A stretch of DNA of 64,000 bases. Origin: Aminipila sp047974845 (GTDB taxonomy: Bacteria > Bacillota > Clostridia > Peptostreptococcales > Anaerovoracaceae). Both the position numbers and the translations under genes were made by a program. The DNA lies in contig JBKECQ010000046.1 of NCBI GenBank assembly GCA_047974845.1, forward strand, positions 1 to 64,000. Reading direction: 5' to 3'. Positions 41,541 through 51,397 of the stretch are shown here, piece after piece; positions within the stretch are counted from its first letter, which is position 1, and every line of letters starts with the position of its first letter. The notes beneath the pieces were generated by a model. It was given only the letters and a program-made list of their open reading frames with translations, ran no database searches and was not told where the DNA came from.

Positions 41541-44075
41541 TTAATATTTGTCACTGAAGTCATTTATTGTTCCAAAGGTTGAAGCATCTTTTGACTTATT
41601 TTTTGACGTTGTTGAAAAACTTGTTTTAGAATCTGAGTTGCTTTCACCTGAGTTATTGGCAGTCGTAGCCGGTTTTTCCTTTGCTACGAAATTTGGTTCA
41701 AACTTAGGAGAATAATTAGCTATATCTTCAAACACCGGACTTTCAACAATTGGAATAAAATTATCTTTTAATTCATCACTAGTATCATAAGATTTTTTGC
41801 TGGTTACTGGTGATGACATTTTATTGTTTTGAGTAAAAGTCTTTTCTTTAACGGCTGCTTTCGGCTGAGCAAAATATATATCATCAGTATTCATTGAAAC
41901 ATTTGTAGTTTGGTCTTTCAGAGTAAACTGTGAAACAAGCTCTTTTAGTAAATCAGCCTGTGCACTTAACTCTTCACTTGCTGCGGCACTTTCTTCAGCA
42001 GTTGCTGAATTATTTTGAACAACGGCAGAAATCTGATCTACACCAAGAGTTACCTGAGTAATAGATATTGATTGATCCTCACAAGCTTTGGCAATTTCAC
42101 CAATAAGCGAATTTACATTTTCAGACTTATCAACTACGGTAAGCAATGATTGCGCTGTGTAGTTAGCTATTTGTGAACCCTTGTCAACCGCAGAAACTGT
42201 TTCTTCTATTAGAAGAGTTGTGTTTTTAGCGGCCTCAGCAGACTTAGTAGCAAGATTTCTTACTTCATCAGCTACAACTGCGAATCCCTTTCCGGCAGCA
42301 CCTGCTCTTGCGGCTTCAACAGCGGCATTTAAGGCAAGTATATTTGTTTGGAACGCAATATCTTCAATGGTCTTTATGATTTTTCCAATTTCGTTAGATT
42401 TATCTGTAATGTCATTCATGGCAACAATCATTTCTTTCATCTGTTGGTTGCTTTCCATGACACCGGAGCCTGCTTCGTTTGACTGTACACTTGCATCTTG
42501 TGCATTTGCAGCAGTAACCTTAACGTGTTCCGCTATTTCTGTAATAGTTGCAGATAATTCTTCAATGCTACTTGCTTGTTCAACCGCTCCTTGTGATAAG
42601 GCCTGAGCGGCACATGAAACTTGTTCCGCACCAACATTAACCTGAGAAGAGGACTCATTAATATTTGAAAGTGTACTGCTCAAACTATTATTAATGTCTG
42701 AAACGGAGCGCAAGATATGTGCAAAATCTCCCACATAGCTATTTGGAGCCTTACTCTCAATACCAAAATTGCCGTTACCCATTTCTCCAAGTAGATAATT
42801 TACATCTCCAATTATAGTTTTTAATGTTAAAATCGTTGATTCAAATGCAGTTGCAACATCGCCGATTTCATCATTGCTTGTAATGTTTAAAGTTACATCC
42901 AAATTACCATTAGAAATATTTTCAGCAGCTGATACTACTTGGTTAATTGGTTTTAATAATCTCTTTAGAACAATTGCAATAATTGATATGATTACAGCTA
43001 ACCCTATTAATGAGAAAACAATCAAGAAGAAAGTGGTTTTTAACACGGCTTCATTCATTTCATCTGAGTCTAAGGCTGTTTGCGCCCACCAAATATCGTC
43101 ACCGGTTTTTATTGGATAGAAGAATCTAGTATACTTTTCTCCGTTTTGACGAGATGTTTCAATGGTAAATTCTTTTCCGGAAGCCCAACCTTCTTTAATC
43201 TTAGCATAAGCATCTTCAGGAACTAAATCTTTAAAATTCTGTTTTATAGCATCTGAACTTTCACTGTCGTAAACAATAACGCCATTGCCATCAATGATAG
43301 TAGCAAACATGGTTGGATATTTGCTGTTACTTGTTTCCAACCTTGAGAAATTTCCAACATTTATATCAGCCATAACTACTCCCATAGTTTTACCCTGCCA
43401 TAAAATCGGATAAGTGGCAGATACCATGGTTATTCCATCATAATCGTAAGGAGCAGTAAAATGTGGTTTCTGTTCCTGTGCCGCTACGGAATAAAACTCT
43501 TCATCCTTATATTCTTCATATGTTCCATATGGCTTAATGTCGCCGGAAGCAGCATTTTTAACATCAACATATAAACCAAAATCTCTAATATCAGGAGAAT
43601 AAGCATAAGGCTCAAAGAAAGCACCCATACCGACAATATCAATGTTATTATTTACTGTGCTCTTAGCTGTATTTAATAAGAACGATTCCACTTCATAATC
43701 TAAGTTAGTAACGGGAACATTATAAAGCTGACTTGTTCTGACTTTTGCTTTAGCATCAGCAGAAAGACTGCTATCCTTTTCATAGGCATTAGTCATGAAA
43801 TCCTCTAATGCTTGAGCTGAATAATTGGCCGCATCAATAACGGCTTGAACTTGTAGTCCATTTGATTTAGATATTGCTGAAAACTCTTGCGATATAGTAG
43901 AGCCAATAACTGAACTTACAAAAAATGCAGTAAAGCCAATCATCAAGGCAAATACAACTGCTAAAATCAAGCCAGTGACAACTGACATTTTAGTTGATAA
44001 ACTTCTTCTTTTACTATTAATACTTGTAATTTGTTTTTTTGGGTCTTTTATAAATTTTTTAGCCACAAATAACAC
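41541..44075 (-). CDS. Methyl-accepting chemotaxis protein (Cache type)
   Basis: An 844-residue chemoreceptor. A membrane helix (about 28-52) is followed by a double Cache ligand domain (about 55-340), a second helix (about 348-370), a HAMP domain (about 370-425), a linker and a signalling domain. The hairpin tip IAFQTNILALNAAVEAARAG and FAVVADEVRNLA are conserved. A Ser/Lys/Asp-rich tail of about 120 residues extends past the signalling domain. Cache receptors often sense amino acids, which would suit this cluster. It is a single-gene unit opposite to the ornithine operon. Confidence 0.95.
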   Translation of the reverse strand: MLFVAKKFIKDPKKQITSINSKRRSLSTKMSVVTGLILAVVFALMIGFTAFFVSSVIGSTISQEFSAISKSNGLQVQAVIDAANYSAQALEDFMTNAYEKDSSLSADAKAKVRTSQLYNVPVTNLDYEVESFLLNTAKSTVNNNIDIVGMGAFFEPYAYSPDIRDFGLYVDVKNAASGDIKPYGTYEEYKDEEFYSVAAQEQKPHFTAPYDYDGITMVSATYPILWQGKTMGVVMADINVGNFSRLETSNSKYPTMFATIIDGNGVIVYDSESSDAIKQNFKDLVPEDAYAKIKEGWASGKEFTIETSRQNGEKYTRFFYPIKTGDDIWWAQTALDSDEMNEAVLKTTFFLIVFSLIGLAVIISIIAIVLKRLLKPINQVVSAAENISNGNLDVTLNITSNDEIGDVATAFESTILTLKTIIGDVNYLLGEMGNGNFGIESKAPNSYVGDFAHILRSVSDINNSLSSTLSNINESSSQVNVGAEQVSCAAQALSQGAVEQASSIEELSATITEIAEHVKVTAANAQDASVQSNEAGSGVMESNQQMKEMIVAMNDITDKSNEIGKIIKTIEDIAFQTNILALNAAVEAARAGAAGKGFAVVADEVRNLATKSAEAAKNTTLLIEETVSAVDKGSQIANYTAQSLLTVVDKSENVNSLIGEIAKACEDQSISITQVTLGVDQISAVVQNNSATAEESAAASEELSAQADLLKELVSQFTLKDQTTNVSMNTDDIYFAQPKAAVKEKTFTQNNKMSSPVTSKKSYDTSDELKDNFIPIVESPVFEDIANYSPKFEPNFVAKEKPATTANNSGESNSDSKTSFSTTSKNKSKDASTFGTINDFSDKY

Positions 44076-44414
44076 ACCTTCCTTTTATATCGTATTTATA
44101 CAATATGTCTAAATAACATATAATCTAATAAAACTTAATATAATAATTATATACATTTATCGACAAAAGTCCAGTAAATTACCAATAAGAACCGTTAATT
44201 GTTTAACAATAATGGGAAAAATTGAATTTATTATTACAAATTATTACAATTTCTTACACAATTGTGCATATTTTGTATCTACAATATATTTAGCGATATT
44301 TTATGTCATATGATTTAGTTAAAGGCCATAGGATTCAGATTATGTTATAATTAAGATGCAAAAATTTGTAAATTTAACACAAAAGTCAAAAATAGCAAGA
44401 AGGTAAATAGAGTT
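44076..44414. promoter_or_regulatory. Divergent region between chemoreceptor and GIY-YIG genes
   Basis: AT-rich. A TATAAT element at 44346-44351 lies 64 bases before the GIY-YIG gene, without a clear -35 box. No operator stands out. Confidence 0.35.
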
Positions 44415-44687
44415 ATGAAAAATTACGTATATATTTTGGAGTGTAATGATGGAACTTTTTATACTGGATGGACAGTTAATTTAGAAAAGAGAATAAAATC
44501 ACATAATGAAGGGACAGGCAAAAACGCGGCAAAGTACACAAGAGCAAGGAGACCTGTCAAGCTGGTATATTCAGAGGCTCTTGAAAGTAAATCAGAGGCT
44601 TTAAAAAGGGAGGCTCAGATAAAAAGACTTACTAGACAGCAAAAAGAAAAATTAATTTTAAAAAATGCACAGCAAATAAGTACATAA
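44415..44687 (+). CDS. GIY-YIG endonuclease-superfamily protein (UPF0213/YhbQ type)
   Basis: A 90-residue single-domain GIY-YIG protein. The motif appears as NYVYILECNDGTFYTGWT, with the conserved Arg of LEKRIKSHN and a downstream Glu. Length is normal for YhbQ-like proteins. The biological role is unclear; DNA or RNA cleavage linked to repair has been proposed for relatives. Confidence 0.93.
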   Translation: MKNYVYILECNDGTFYTGWTVNLEKRIKSHNEGTGKNAAKYTRARRPVKLVYSEALESKSEALKREAQIKRLTRQQKEKLILKNAQQIST

Positions 44688-44817
44688 AAATTGTGCAATT
44701 GTATTTAAATTGTACAATGGCAAAAACCCGTTGATTATAAAAAATACTATGCTAGAATGAGAATAAATTAGGTCTGTATACGATTTGATATAAAAAAATT
44801 AGCGAGGTTTATTTAAA

Positions 44818-46473
44818 ATGAGTAAGAAGTTAAACACGGCACAGATGTTAGTAAAATGCTTGGAGAAAGAAGATGTGGAGTATATCTTTGGCATTCCCGG
44901 AGAAGAGAACCTAGATATGATGAATGCTCTATATGAGTCATCAATAAAATTTATTACTACAAGGCATGAACAGGGTGCGGCATTTATGGCCGATGTGTAC
45001 GGAAGATTGACAGGAAAAGCCGGAGTTTGTTTGTCAACATTAGGTCCTGGAGCGACCAACCTAGTAACAGGGGTTGCTGATGCTCATGAGGATGGAGCTC
45101 CGCTTGTGGCTATTACAGGTCAGGTTGGGACAGAAAGAATGCATATTACATCTCATCAGTCTTTAGATTTATGCAAGTTATTTGAGCCCATTACAAAGAG
45201 AAGTAAACAAATTATGAGACCTGATACAGTAAGTGAAATTGTACGACTTGCGTTTAAATATGCTGAAAACGAAAAGCCGGGTGCCTGCCATATAGACTTA
45301 CCGGTAAACGTTGCCGCTATGGAGGTCAGTGAAGATGAAAAACCTCTTGTAAAAAGAACAGCACCTCCGGAAATGGCAGATATAAATAGCATAGAAGATG
45401 CGGCAGGAGCAATCTTTTCTGCAAAAAACCCTGTAGTGCTTGTTGGAAATGGTGCAGTGAGAGGTAGATGCTGTGAAGCACTTACACAATTTGCAGAAAG
45501 CTTAAAAATTCCAGTTATAAACACAATGATGGCAAAGGGAATTATTCCCTATGAAAATAAATATTCCTTATGGACTGTAGGAATTCCTCAGAAGGATTAC
45601 GTAAATAAAGTTTTGGAAAAAGCAGATTTAGTAATATCGGTTGGTTATGATATTGTAGAGTATGCTCCTATTAGATGGAATAAGGATGGTAAATGCAGAA
45701 TTATTCATGTGGATACAAGACCGACACACATAAATAAATATTATGAGCCTGATTTTGAAGTTGTGGGAGATATAGCAAACTCTCTGACACAGATTAGGAG
45801 AAGAGTACATAGAAACACTGAACCGGAATATGCAATTAAAATAAAAGAGGCGCTTCAAGCTGAGTACGAGTCATATGCAAATGACATGGCGTTTCCTATG
45901 AAACCACAAAAGATTCTGTATGATATAAGAACAGTAATGGGTGATAAGGATATATTAATATCTGACGTTGGAGCTCATAAGATGTGGATTGCAAGGCATT
46001 ATCATTGTAATGTCCCAAATACTTGTATAATATCAAATGGGTTTGCAACAATGGGTATTGCTGTTCCCGGAGCGGTTGCCGCTAAGTTGATTTACCCTGA
46101 AAAGAAAGTTCTTGCAGTTACCGGTGACGGCGGGTTTATGATGAATTCTCAGGAAATTGAGACTGCTTGTAGAATTGGCACACCTATAGTAATTCTTATT
46201 TTTAATGATAGTAACTATGGCTTAATTAAATGGAAGCAGATGGATAAATTTAATAAGAGCTGCTATGTAGACTTTACAAATCCGGACTTTGTTAAGTATG
46301 CAGAAAGCTTTGGTGCAAAGGGTTATAGCATTCAATCCGCAGAGGAACTGGTACCAACTCTTGAAGAAGCCTTTGAGCAAAATGTGCCTTGCATTATTGA
46401 TTGTAGGGTAGATTATGATGAAAATACTAAATTAACAGCCCACTTAAAAGAAGTCTATGCAAGTGAACTTTAA
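44818..46473 (+). CDS. Acetolactate synthase large subunit-like TPP enzyme
   Basis: A 551-residue ThDP enzyme closest in pattern to catabolic acetolactate synthase (AlsS) and large-subunit proteins. Catalytic Glu51 lies in TRHEQGAAFMADVYGR. The ThDP/metal motif is GDGGFMMNSQEIETA...NDSNYG. The ligand loop GPGATNLVTGVADA is conserved. No small regulatory subunit (ilvN) is adjacent, which favours a catabolic or stand-alone enzyme making acetolactate from pyruvate. Related ThDP decarboxylases remain possible. Confidence 0.82.
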   Translation: MSKKLNTAQMLVKCLEKEDVEYIFGIPGEENLDMMNALYESSIKFITTRHEQGAAFMADVYGRLTGKAGVCLSTLGPGATNLVTGVADAHEDGAPLVAITGQVGTERMHITSHQSLDLCKLFEPITKRSKQIMRPDTVSEIVRLAFKYAENEKPGACHIDLPVNVAAMEVSEDEKPLVKRTAPPEMADINSIEDAAGAIFSAKNPVVLVGNGAVRGRCCEALTQFAESLKIPVINTMMAKGIIPYENKYSLWTVGIPQKDYVNKVLEKADLVISVGYDIVEYAPIRWNKDGKCRIIHVDTRPTHINKYYEPDFEVVGDIANSLTQIRRRVHRNTEPEYAIKIKEALQAEYESYANDMAFPMKPQKILYDIRTVMGDKDILISDVGAHKMWIARHYHCNVPNTCIISNGFATMGIAVPGAVAAKLIYPEKKVLAVTGDGGFMMNSQEIETACRIGTPIVILIFNDSNYGLIKWKQMDKFNKSCYVDFTNPDFVKYAESFGAKGYSIQSAEELVPTLEEAFEQNVPCIIDCRVDYDENTKLTAHLKEVYASEL

Positions 46474-46566
46474 TGTTGTATAATTGTAGCAGAAAGTAGC
46501 ATTATTGCGAATATTTAAGGGATTATACAATATAGAACAGATAAGTTTACAGTGGGAGGAAACAAC

Positions 46567-47496
46567 ATGGCAATTGAGGAAAGTACAAATAAAACTAGTA
46601 TTCTTTTAGAATCAGGGACAAATGAGATAGAAATAATTGAATTTACGGTTGCTGATGAAGTTTTTGGAATAAATGTAGCAAAGGTAAGGGAAATAATGGT
46701 CTCCCAACCAGTAAAGCCTATGCCTAACTCACACCATGTGGTTGAAGGGGTTTTTAAACCAAGAGATGAGATTATTACTGTAATTAATCTTGCAAAATAC
46801 TTGGGTTTGCCGGAATATGAAAATTCAGGCAGAGACATCTTTATAGTTACTCATTTTAACAACTTAAACTTTGCTTTTCATGTTAATACCGTTGTGGGCA
46901 TTGATAGAATTTCATGGTCAGCTATTAAGAAACCGGATAAGGCTGTTTATGGAGGTCAGGATGGTGCCGCTACAGGGATAGCCGAATACCACGATAGACT
47001 TGTTACTATTTTAGATTTTGAGAAGATTGTTGCAGATATTAGCCCGGAATCAACTATACAGGTTGAAAGTATTGAAAGAATGGGAAGTAGAAATATTGTA
47101 GAAAAGACAATTCTAATTGCGGAAGATTCTATGCTTCTTTCAAAGCTAATTATTGAATGTCTGCATAAAGCAGGTTATAAAAACACTATTAAGACAGATA
47201 ACGGACAGGAAGCTTGGGATTATCTAAAGGAGGCTAAAGAGTCTGGAGATCCAATAAAAGAACACGTGGCTTGTATCGTTTCTGATATAGAAATGCCACT
47301 TCTGGATGGTCACAGACTTACAAAGCTTGTAAAAGATGATCCGGTTCTTAAGAATATACCGCTAGTGCTATTCTCTTCTCTGATAAGTGAAGAAATGCGT
47401 ATTAAGGGTAAGCAACTGGGGGCTGACGAGCAGATAAGTAAGCCTGAAATAAATAAATTAGTATCAATAATAGATACTCTTACTTTAAACCACTAA
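46567..47496 (+). CDS. cheV: Chemotaxis coupling protein CheV
   Basis: A 309-residue protein: a CheW-like domain (about 15-160) fused to a receiver domain (about 180-305) with DIEMPLLDG carrying the phospho-Asp. CheV couples chemoreceptors to CheA and its phosphorylation tunes adaptation. ATG at 46567 follows GGGAGGA. It is monocistronic with a terminator after it. It may work with the chemoreceptor 2.5 kb upstream. Confidence 0.93.
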   Translation: MAIEESTNKTSILLESGTNEIEIIEFTVADEVFGINVAKVREIMVSQPVKPMPNSHHVVEGVFKPRDEIITVINLAKYLGLPEYENSGRDIFIVTHFNNLNFAFHVNTVVGIDRISWSAIKKPDKAVYGGQDGAATGIAEYHDRLVTILDFEKIVADISPESTIQVESIERMGSRNIVEKTILIAEDSMLLSKLIIECLHKAGYKNTIKTDNGQEAWDYLKEAKESGDPIKEHVACIVSDIEMPLLDGHRLTKLVKDDPVLKNIPLVLFSSLISEEMRIKGKQLGADEQISKPEINKLVSIIDTLTLNH

Positions 47497-47590
47497 TAAA
47501 TACCTAAGAAAGTAAAGTTTCAGGGAGTTATTACATAGAAATTTCAAAGTTATAATACATGGAATTTTACAGTTATTAAGATTGATAAGT

Positions 47591-47622
47591 AGACATGATA
47601 AAATTTATCATGTCTATTTTTT
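47591..47622 (+). terminator. Terminator after cheV
   Basis: TAGACATGATAAA/TTTATCATGTCTA (47591-47617) is a perfect inverted repeat followed by T residues. Confidence 0.85.
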
Positions 47623-47652
47623 AATATATTATAAAACAATTAAGGATAGCAA

Positions 47653-48657
47653 ATGAAAGATAATTACGGGAGAGAAATTTCATACTTAAGAATGTCAGTA
47701 ACGGACAGATGTAATTTAAGATGCCTATATTGTATGCCTGAAGAAGGAATTCAAAAGAAAGAACACAAAAATATTCTCCGCAATGAGGACTTTGTACAAA
47801 TTGCAAAGGTAGCAATTAAATTGGGTATTAATAAATTCAGAATAACCGGTGGAGAGCCTTTGGTTAGAAAAGGTATTGTTTCTTTATGTGATAGTATTTC
47901 AAATTTAAAGGGTATAGACAGTTTAAACATGACCACAAATGGAATCCTATTACCGGAGTTTTGCGATGAATTAAAATCCGCAGGGGTGAAAAGGCTAAAT
48001 ATTAGTATAGATTCGCTTAATGAAGATAAGTACAGACATATTACCAGGGGAGGAAGCTTGGAAACAGTACTTTTAGGTTTGGAAAAAGCAAAAGCAAAAG
48101 GTTTTGGGATTAAAATTAATACGGTTCTAATGAAAGGGATTAATAGCAATGAGATTAATGATTTTATTAGATTGGCGAGAGAATACGATATAGAAGTACG
48201 ATTTATAGAATTGATGCCATTGGGAGAGAGTGTTAAAATCCAAAAGGACACATATGTAAATAGCTTTGACATAATAAATAATCATTCGGAACTTATACTA
48301 TTGGAAAATTCGGAGGGTGTGGCTGAAAAATATAAAATTGAAGGAGGCTATGGGCAAATAGGCTTTATAAGGCCTATGAGCAAAAGCTTTTGCAGTGAGT
48401 GTAACAGACTTAGAATAACAGCGGATGGTAAAATAAAACCCTGCTTGCACAGCAATAGGGAGATATGTTTGAAATCCGGTAAAAATTATATAAATATGAA
48501 CAATGAAGAGAAAGAAATTACCTCTGATATTTTTACGGAACAGCAAATAAAGGAGTCGCTTATTGAAGCTATTTTAGGGAAGCCTAAAGATATGAAGAAT
48601 GCAATAAAAATGGAAAGCAAAAATCAACAAAGAAATATGAACCAAATAGGGGGATAG
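47653..48657 (+). CDS. moaA: GTP 3',8-cyclase MoaA
   Basis: A 334-residue radical-SAM enzyme starting molybdenum cofactor synthesis. The radical-SAM cluster uses Cys20, Cys24 and Cys27 (TDRCNLRCLYCMPEEG). The second [4Fe-4S] cluster motif is FCSECNRLR...KPCLHS. The protein ends in the double glycine NQIGG needed for activity. It is the first gene of a four-gene Moco operon. Confidence 0.97.
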   Translation: MKDNYGREISYLRMSVTDRCNLRCLYCMPEEGIQKKEHKNILRNEDFVQIAKVAIKLGINKFRITGGEPLVRKGIVSLCDSISNLKGIDSLNMTTNGILLPEFCDELKSAGVKRLNISIDSLNEDKYRHITRGGSLETVLLGLEKAKAKGFGIKINTVLMKGINSNEINDFIRLAREYDIEVRFIELMPLGESVKIQKDTYVNSFDIINNHSELILLENSEGVAEKYKIEGGYGQIGFIRPMSKSFCSECNRLRITADGKIKPCLHSNREICLKSGKNYINMNNEEKEITSDIFTEQQIKESLIEAILGKPKDMKNAIKMESKNQQRNMNQIGG

Positions 48658-48662
48658 ATTCT

Positions 48663-49196
48663 ATGTTTAAAAAGATAATTAAAAGGGTAAAAACAGGTAA
48701 GCCCATTAGCCTAACGCACCTTAATAAGCAGGGAAGAGCAAAGATGGTCAATGTGCAGGATAAAGATATTTCAAGAAGAGCGGCACAGGCAAAAGCCACC
48801 GTTATTGTAAACAAAAACACCTTTGAAGTTATAAAAAATGGAGGAACTAAAAAAGGGGATGTTTTGGGAGTTGCTCAGGTGGCAGGTATAATGGCGGCTA
48901 AAAAGACTTGGGATATAGTTCCAATGTGTCATTCCATTAATATAACCGGTATAGACATAGAGTTTTTTCTTGAGGATGTAAACGAGGGTACCGGCAAAAT
49001 TGAAATTAAAAGTAAAGTGAGCTGTGATGGAAAAACCGGTGTTGAAATGGAAGCATTAACTGCGGTTTCCGTGGCGGCGCTTACCATATATGATATGTGT
49101 AAAGCTATACAAAAGGACATTGTTATAACAGATATACATTTAGTTGAGAAAGTTGGTGGAAAGAGTGGGCTATACAGCTGGAGTAATAACGCTTAG
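48663..49196 (+). CDS. moaC: Cyclic pyranopterin monophosphate synthase MoaC
   Basis: A 177-residue protein. MoaC motifs are LTHLNKQGRAKMVNVQDK, KKGDVLGVAQVAGIMAAKKT, IPMCHSI-like VPMCHSINITG and the catalytic Lys/Asp region DGKTGVEMEALTAV. It rearranges the MoaA product to cPMP. The N-terminus is about 15 residues longer than typical. The stop codon lies inside the 5' part of the next gene. Confidence 0.96.
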   Translation: MFKKIIKRVKTGKPISLTHLNKQGRAKMVNVQDKDISRRAAQAKATVIVNKNTFEVIKNGGTKKGDVLGVAQVAGIMAAKKTWDIVPMCHSINITGIDIEFFLEDVNEGTGKIEIKSKVSCDGKTGVEMEALTAVSVAALTIYDMCKAIQKDIVITDIHLVEKVGGKSGLYSWSNNA

Positions 49197-49683
49197 TGAT
49201 AAGGGTTTTGCAGGTCAAAGAGAAGACATAAGTGGACAAGCAGTAAAGGATATTCTTGAAAACCAAGGGTTTGAAGTCAAATATAAAACAATTTTGCCCG
49301 ATGACTTTGAAAAAATTAAAGAAAAGCTGATAGAGTGTTCGGACAAAATGAAGTTGGACTTAATCTGTACAACAGGTGGCACAGGTTTTTCCAAAAGGGA
49401 TATAACACCGGAGGCTACTCTTGCCGTGGTGGAACGGTTAGCACGAGGAATTCCGGAAGCAATGCGAGCAGAGAGTATGAAAAAAACAAGCAGAGCTATT
49501 TTGTCAAGAGCAGAAGCGGGAATAAGAGGTGAATCAATAATAGTGAATTTACCTGGTAGTGAAAAAGCAGTTAAAGAATGTTTGGGTGCGGTAATAGAGT
49601 CCTTAAAGCATGGAATAGAAATCTTGAAGGGTGAAGCATCTGAATGTGCAGGGCATATTCATAGAGAAGAAAGAGCAAAATAG
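49165..49683 (+). CDS. MogA/MoaB family molybdenum cofactor protein
   Basis: About 172 residues, with the MoCF-binding fold. The GVITLSDKG, TTGGTGFSKRDITPEAT and NLPGS motifs are those of MogA/MoaB, which adenylylate molybdopterin before metal insertion. The start is uncertain: GTG at 49165 (GGTGGAAAG upstream), GTG at 49156 or TTG at 49144. All overlap the 3' end of moaC, so translation is coupled. Confidence 0.9.
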   Translation: MGYTAGVITLSDKGFAGQREDISGQAVKDILENQGFEVKYKTILPDDFEKIKEKLIECSDKMKLDLICTTGGTGFSKRDITPEATLAVVERLARGIPEAMRAESMKKTSRAILSRAEAGIRGESIIVNLPGSEKAVKECLGAVIESLKHGIEILKGEASECAGHIHREERAK

Positions 49684-49711
49684 CAGATTTGCTCTACTGA
49701 AAGGAGAAAAC

Positions 49712-50143
49712 ATGGCAAAGGTTGTAGCGGTATGTATTAGTAAAAATAAGGGAGAACAAAAACATCCCATTGAAGAGGCTACTTTAAAAGTAAACCATGG
49801 AATATTGGGGGATGCTCATGCAGGAAACTGGCACAGGCAAGTGAGCCTTTTGGGTATAGAAAGTGTAGAAAAATTAAAAGATAAGAGGGGATTTAACTTT
49901 AAAGCAGGAGACTTTGCAGAAAATATATTAACGCAGGGCATTTGCCTTTATGAACTACAGGTTGGAACAAGGATACGAATTGGAGAAACAATCTGTGAAG
50001 TTACTCAAATAGGTAAGGTTTGTCAGAGCAACTGTAAGATAAAAGAGATGGCGGGAGATTGTGTCATGCCTAGAGAGGGCATATTTGCAAAAGTCATAGA
50101 AGAGGGAAAAGTAAAAGTTGATGACTGTATAACTGTATTATAA
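49712..50143 (+). CDS. MOSC-domain protein
   Basis: A 143-residue stand-alone MOSC domain, related to the C-terminal domain of Moco sulfurase. The conserved Cys in KVCQSNCKIKEMAGDCVMPREGIFA fits the sulfur/Moco-binding site. ATG at 49712 has AAAGGAG upstream. It closes the moaA-moaC-mog operon, suggesting a role in final Moco handling or sulfuration. Confidence 0.9.
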   Translation: MAKVVAVCISKNKGEQKHPIEEATLKVNHGILGDAHAGNWHRQVSLLGIESVEKLKDKRGFNFKAGDFAENILTQGICLYELQVGTRIRIGETICEVTQIGKVCQSNCKIKEMAGDCVMPREGIFAKVIEEGKVKVDDCITVL

Positions 50144-50180
50144 CAATAATACAATCATCCGATATGAAGAAAAGCAAACA

Positions 50181-50212
50181 TAAAAAGGTAGCAGTAAATG
50201 CTACCTTTTTCG
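50181..50212 (+). terminator. Terminator of the Moco operon
   Basis: Arms AAAAAGGTAGCA (50182-50193) and TGCTACCTTTTT (50199-50210) form a clean stem followed by T. Confidence 0.9.
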
Positions 50213-50304
50213 TTACAACTTCTTAACTCTCAGCTGTATAACAATTATAAAATCAATTTACTTTTTAAATAAATTAATAAACATAAAAGTAATTTAATTC
50301 TCAG

Positions 50305-51135
50305 CTAAATGTATAATTCTCGAAGCAATTTAATTTCTTGTTCGTAACCCTCCAGCTCATTAGGTGTTTCCAACACAAAGGAGAGGTGCTTTAGTTTTGG
50401 GTGATTTATAATATTACAAATAGCATCTGTACCTATATAACCTTCCCCAATTTTAGCGTGTCTGTCCTTGTGAGAAGACAGTGGATTTAAGCTATCATTT
50501 AGGTGTATCGCATATAACTTATCCAAACCAATGATTTCATCGAATTCCATGAGAACTCCATCCAAATTGTTTACAATATCATACCCAGCATCGTTTACAT
50601 GACAAGTGTCCAAACAGACACCAATCTTATCTTTTAATTGAACCTTGTCAATTATTGCTTTTAATTCTTCAAACTTTCCGCCAACTTCACTTCCCTTACC
50701 GGACATGGTCTCCAGTAAAACAATAGTGGATTGCTCAGGAGTCATTAGGTCATTAAGAAGATCAGATATAATTTGTATCCCGGTTTCTATACCTTGTCCC
50801 ACATGGCTACCCGGATGAAAGTTATAGTAGTTCCCCGGTAGATACTCCATTCTTTTTAGATCATCTTCAAAGACCATACGGGCAAATTCTCTTGTCTTTT
50901 CCTCTTTAGAACAAGGGTTAAGTGTGTATGGGGCATGGGCAACTAATTTAGCAAAATTATGTTCTTCGGCAAGCTGTAAAAATGCAGCAATATCCTTTTC
51001 ATTTATGGCTTTAGCTTTACCACCCCTTGGATTTCTGGTAAAAAACTGAAATGTATTTGCATTAATTGATAGGGCGACTTTGCCCATTTTTTCAAACCCG
51101 TCAGAAGAAGACAGGTGACAACCTATATTAAGCAT
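50305..51135 (-). CDS. nfo: Deoxyribonuclease IV (AP endonuclease)
   Basis: A 276-residue TIM-barrel zinc enzyme that nicks DNA 5' to abasic sites. Zinc ligands are visible in VAHAPYTLN, HPGSHVG, LLETMSG, CLDTCHVNDAGYD and HLNDS...HKDRHAKIGEG. The start MLNIGCHLSSSDG (GAGGT upstream) is chosen over two earlier in-frame ATGs. It could process abasic sites left by the AlkD-like glycosylase at 9193, although the genes are unlinked. Confidence 0.96.
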   Translation of the reverse strand: MLNIGCHLSSSDGFEKMGKVALSINANTFQFFTRNPRGGKAKAINEKDIAAFLQLAEEHNFAKLVAHAPYTLNPCSKEEKTREFARMVFEDDLKRMEYLPGNYYNFHPGSHVGQGIETGIQIISDLLNDLMTPEQSTIVLLETMSGKGSEVGGKFEELKAIIDKVQLKDKIGVCLDTCHVNDAGYDIVNNLDGVLMEFDEIIGLDKLYAIHLNDSLNPLSSHKDRHAKIGEGYIGTDAICNIINHPKLKHLSFVLETPNELEGYEQEIKLLRELYI

Positions 51136-51397
51136 TGTAAACCTCATTTTCAAAATATTAGACACTATCTACTTCCATTCAAATCCATCTAAAAGGGCAT
51201 ACCAATTTAACAGCATACCATTGGTTGTAAATCAGCATTAAGTCAATAGACAGCTTGTAATATATCAATATATTGCGGCCTGCTGTATTTACAGAATAAG
51301 ACTTAAAATAAATAAGCTATAGAATAGAAGATAGTCAGTAAATTTTCATATGTTATAACTGTATGTAAATTATTTATACCCCAAAAGTTATGTTTGT
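51136..51397. other. Intergenic between nfo and the GntR/FCD gene
   Basis: About 260 bases upstream of nfo (minus strand) and downstream of the regulator gene. It is AT-rich; a gcatacc(a)/ttggtatgc-type partial dyad occurs near 51198-51232, but nothing firm can be called. Confidence 0.35.

Noticed and set aside
41541..44075. Plus-strand frames of 81 and 141 codons within the chemoreceptor gene
   Set aside because: They are antisense shadows of the conserved chemoreceptor coding sequence and lack ribosome sites.
44688..44817. Terminator after the GIY-YIG gene
   Set aside because: A weak attgtgcaatt/aattgtacaat dyad is present but no T run follows it, so it was not called.
47623..47652. Moco riboswitch before moaA
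   Set aside because: Only about 30 bases lie between the cheV terminator and moaA, too short for the element.
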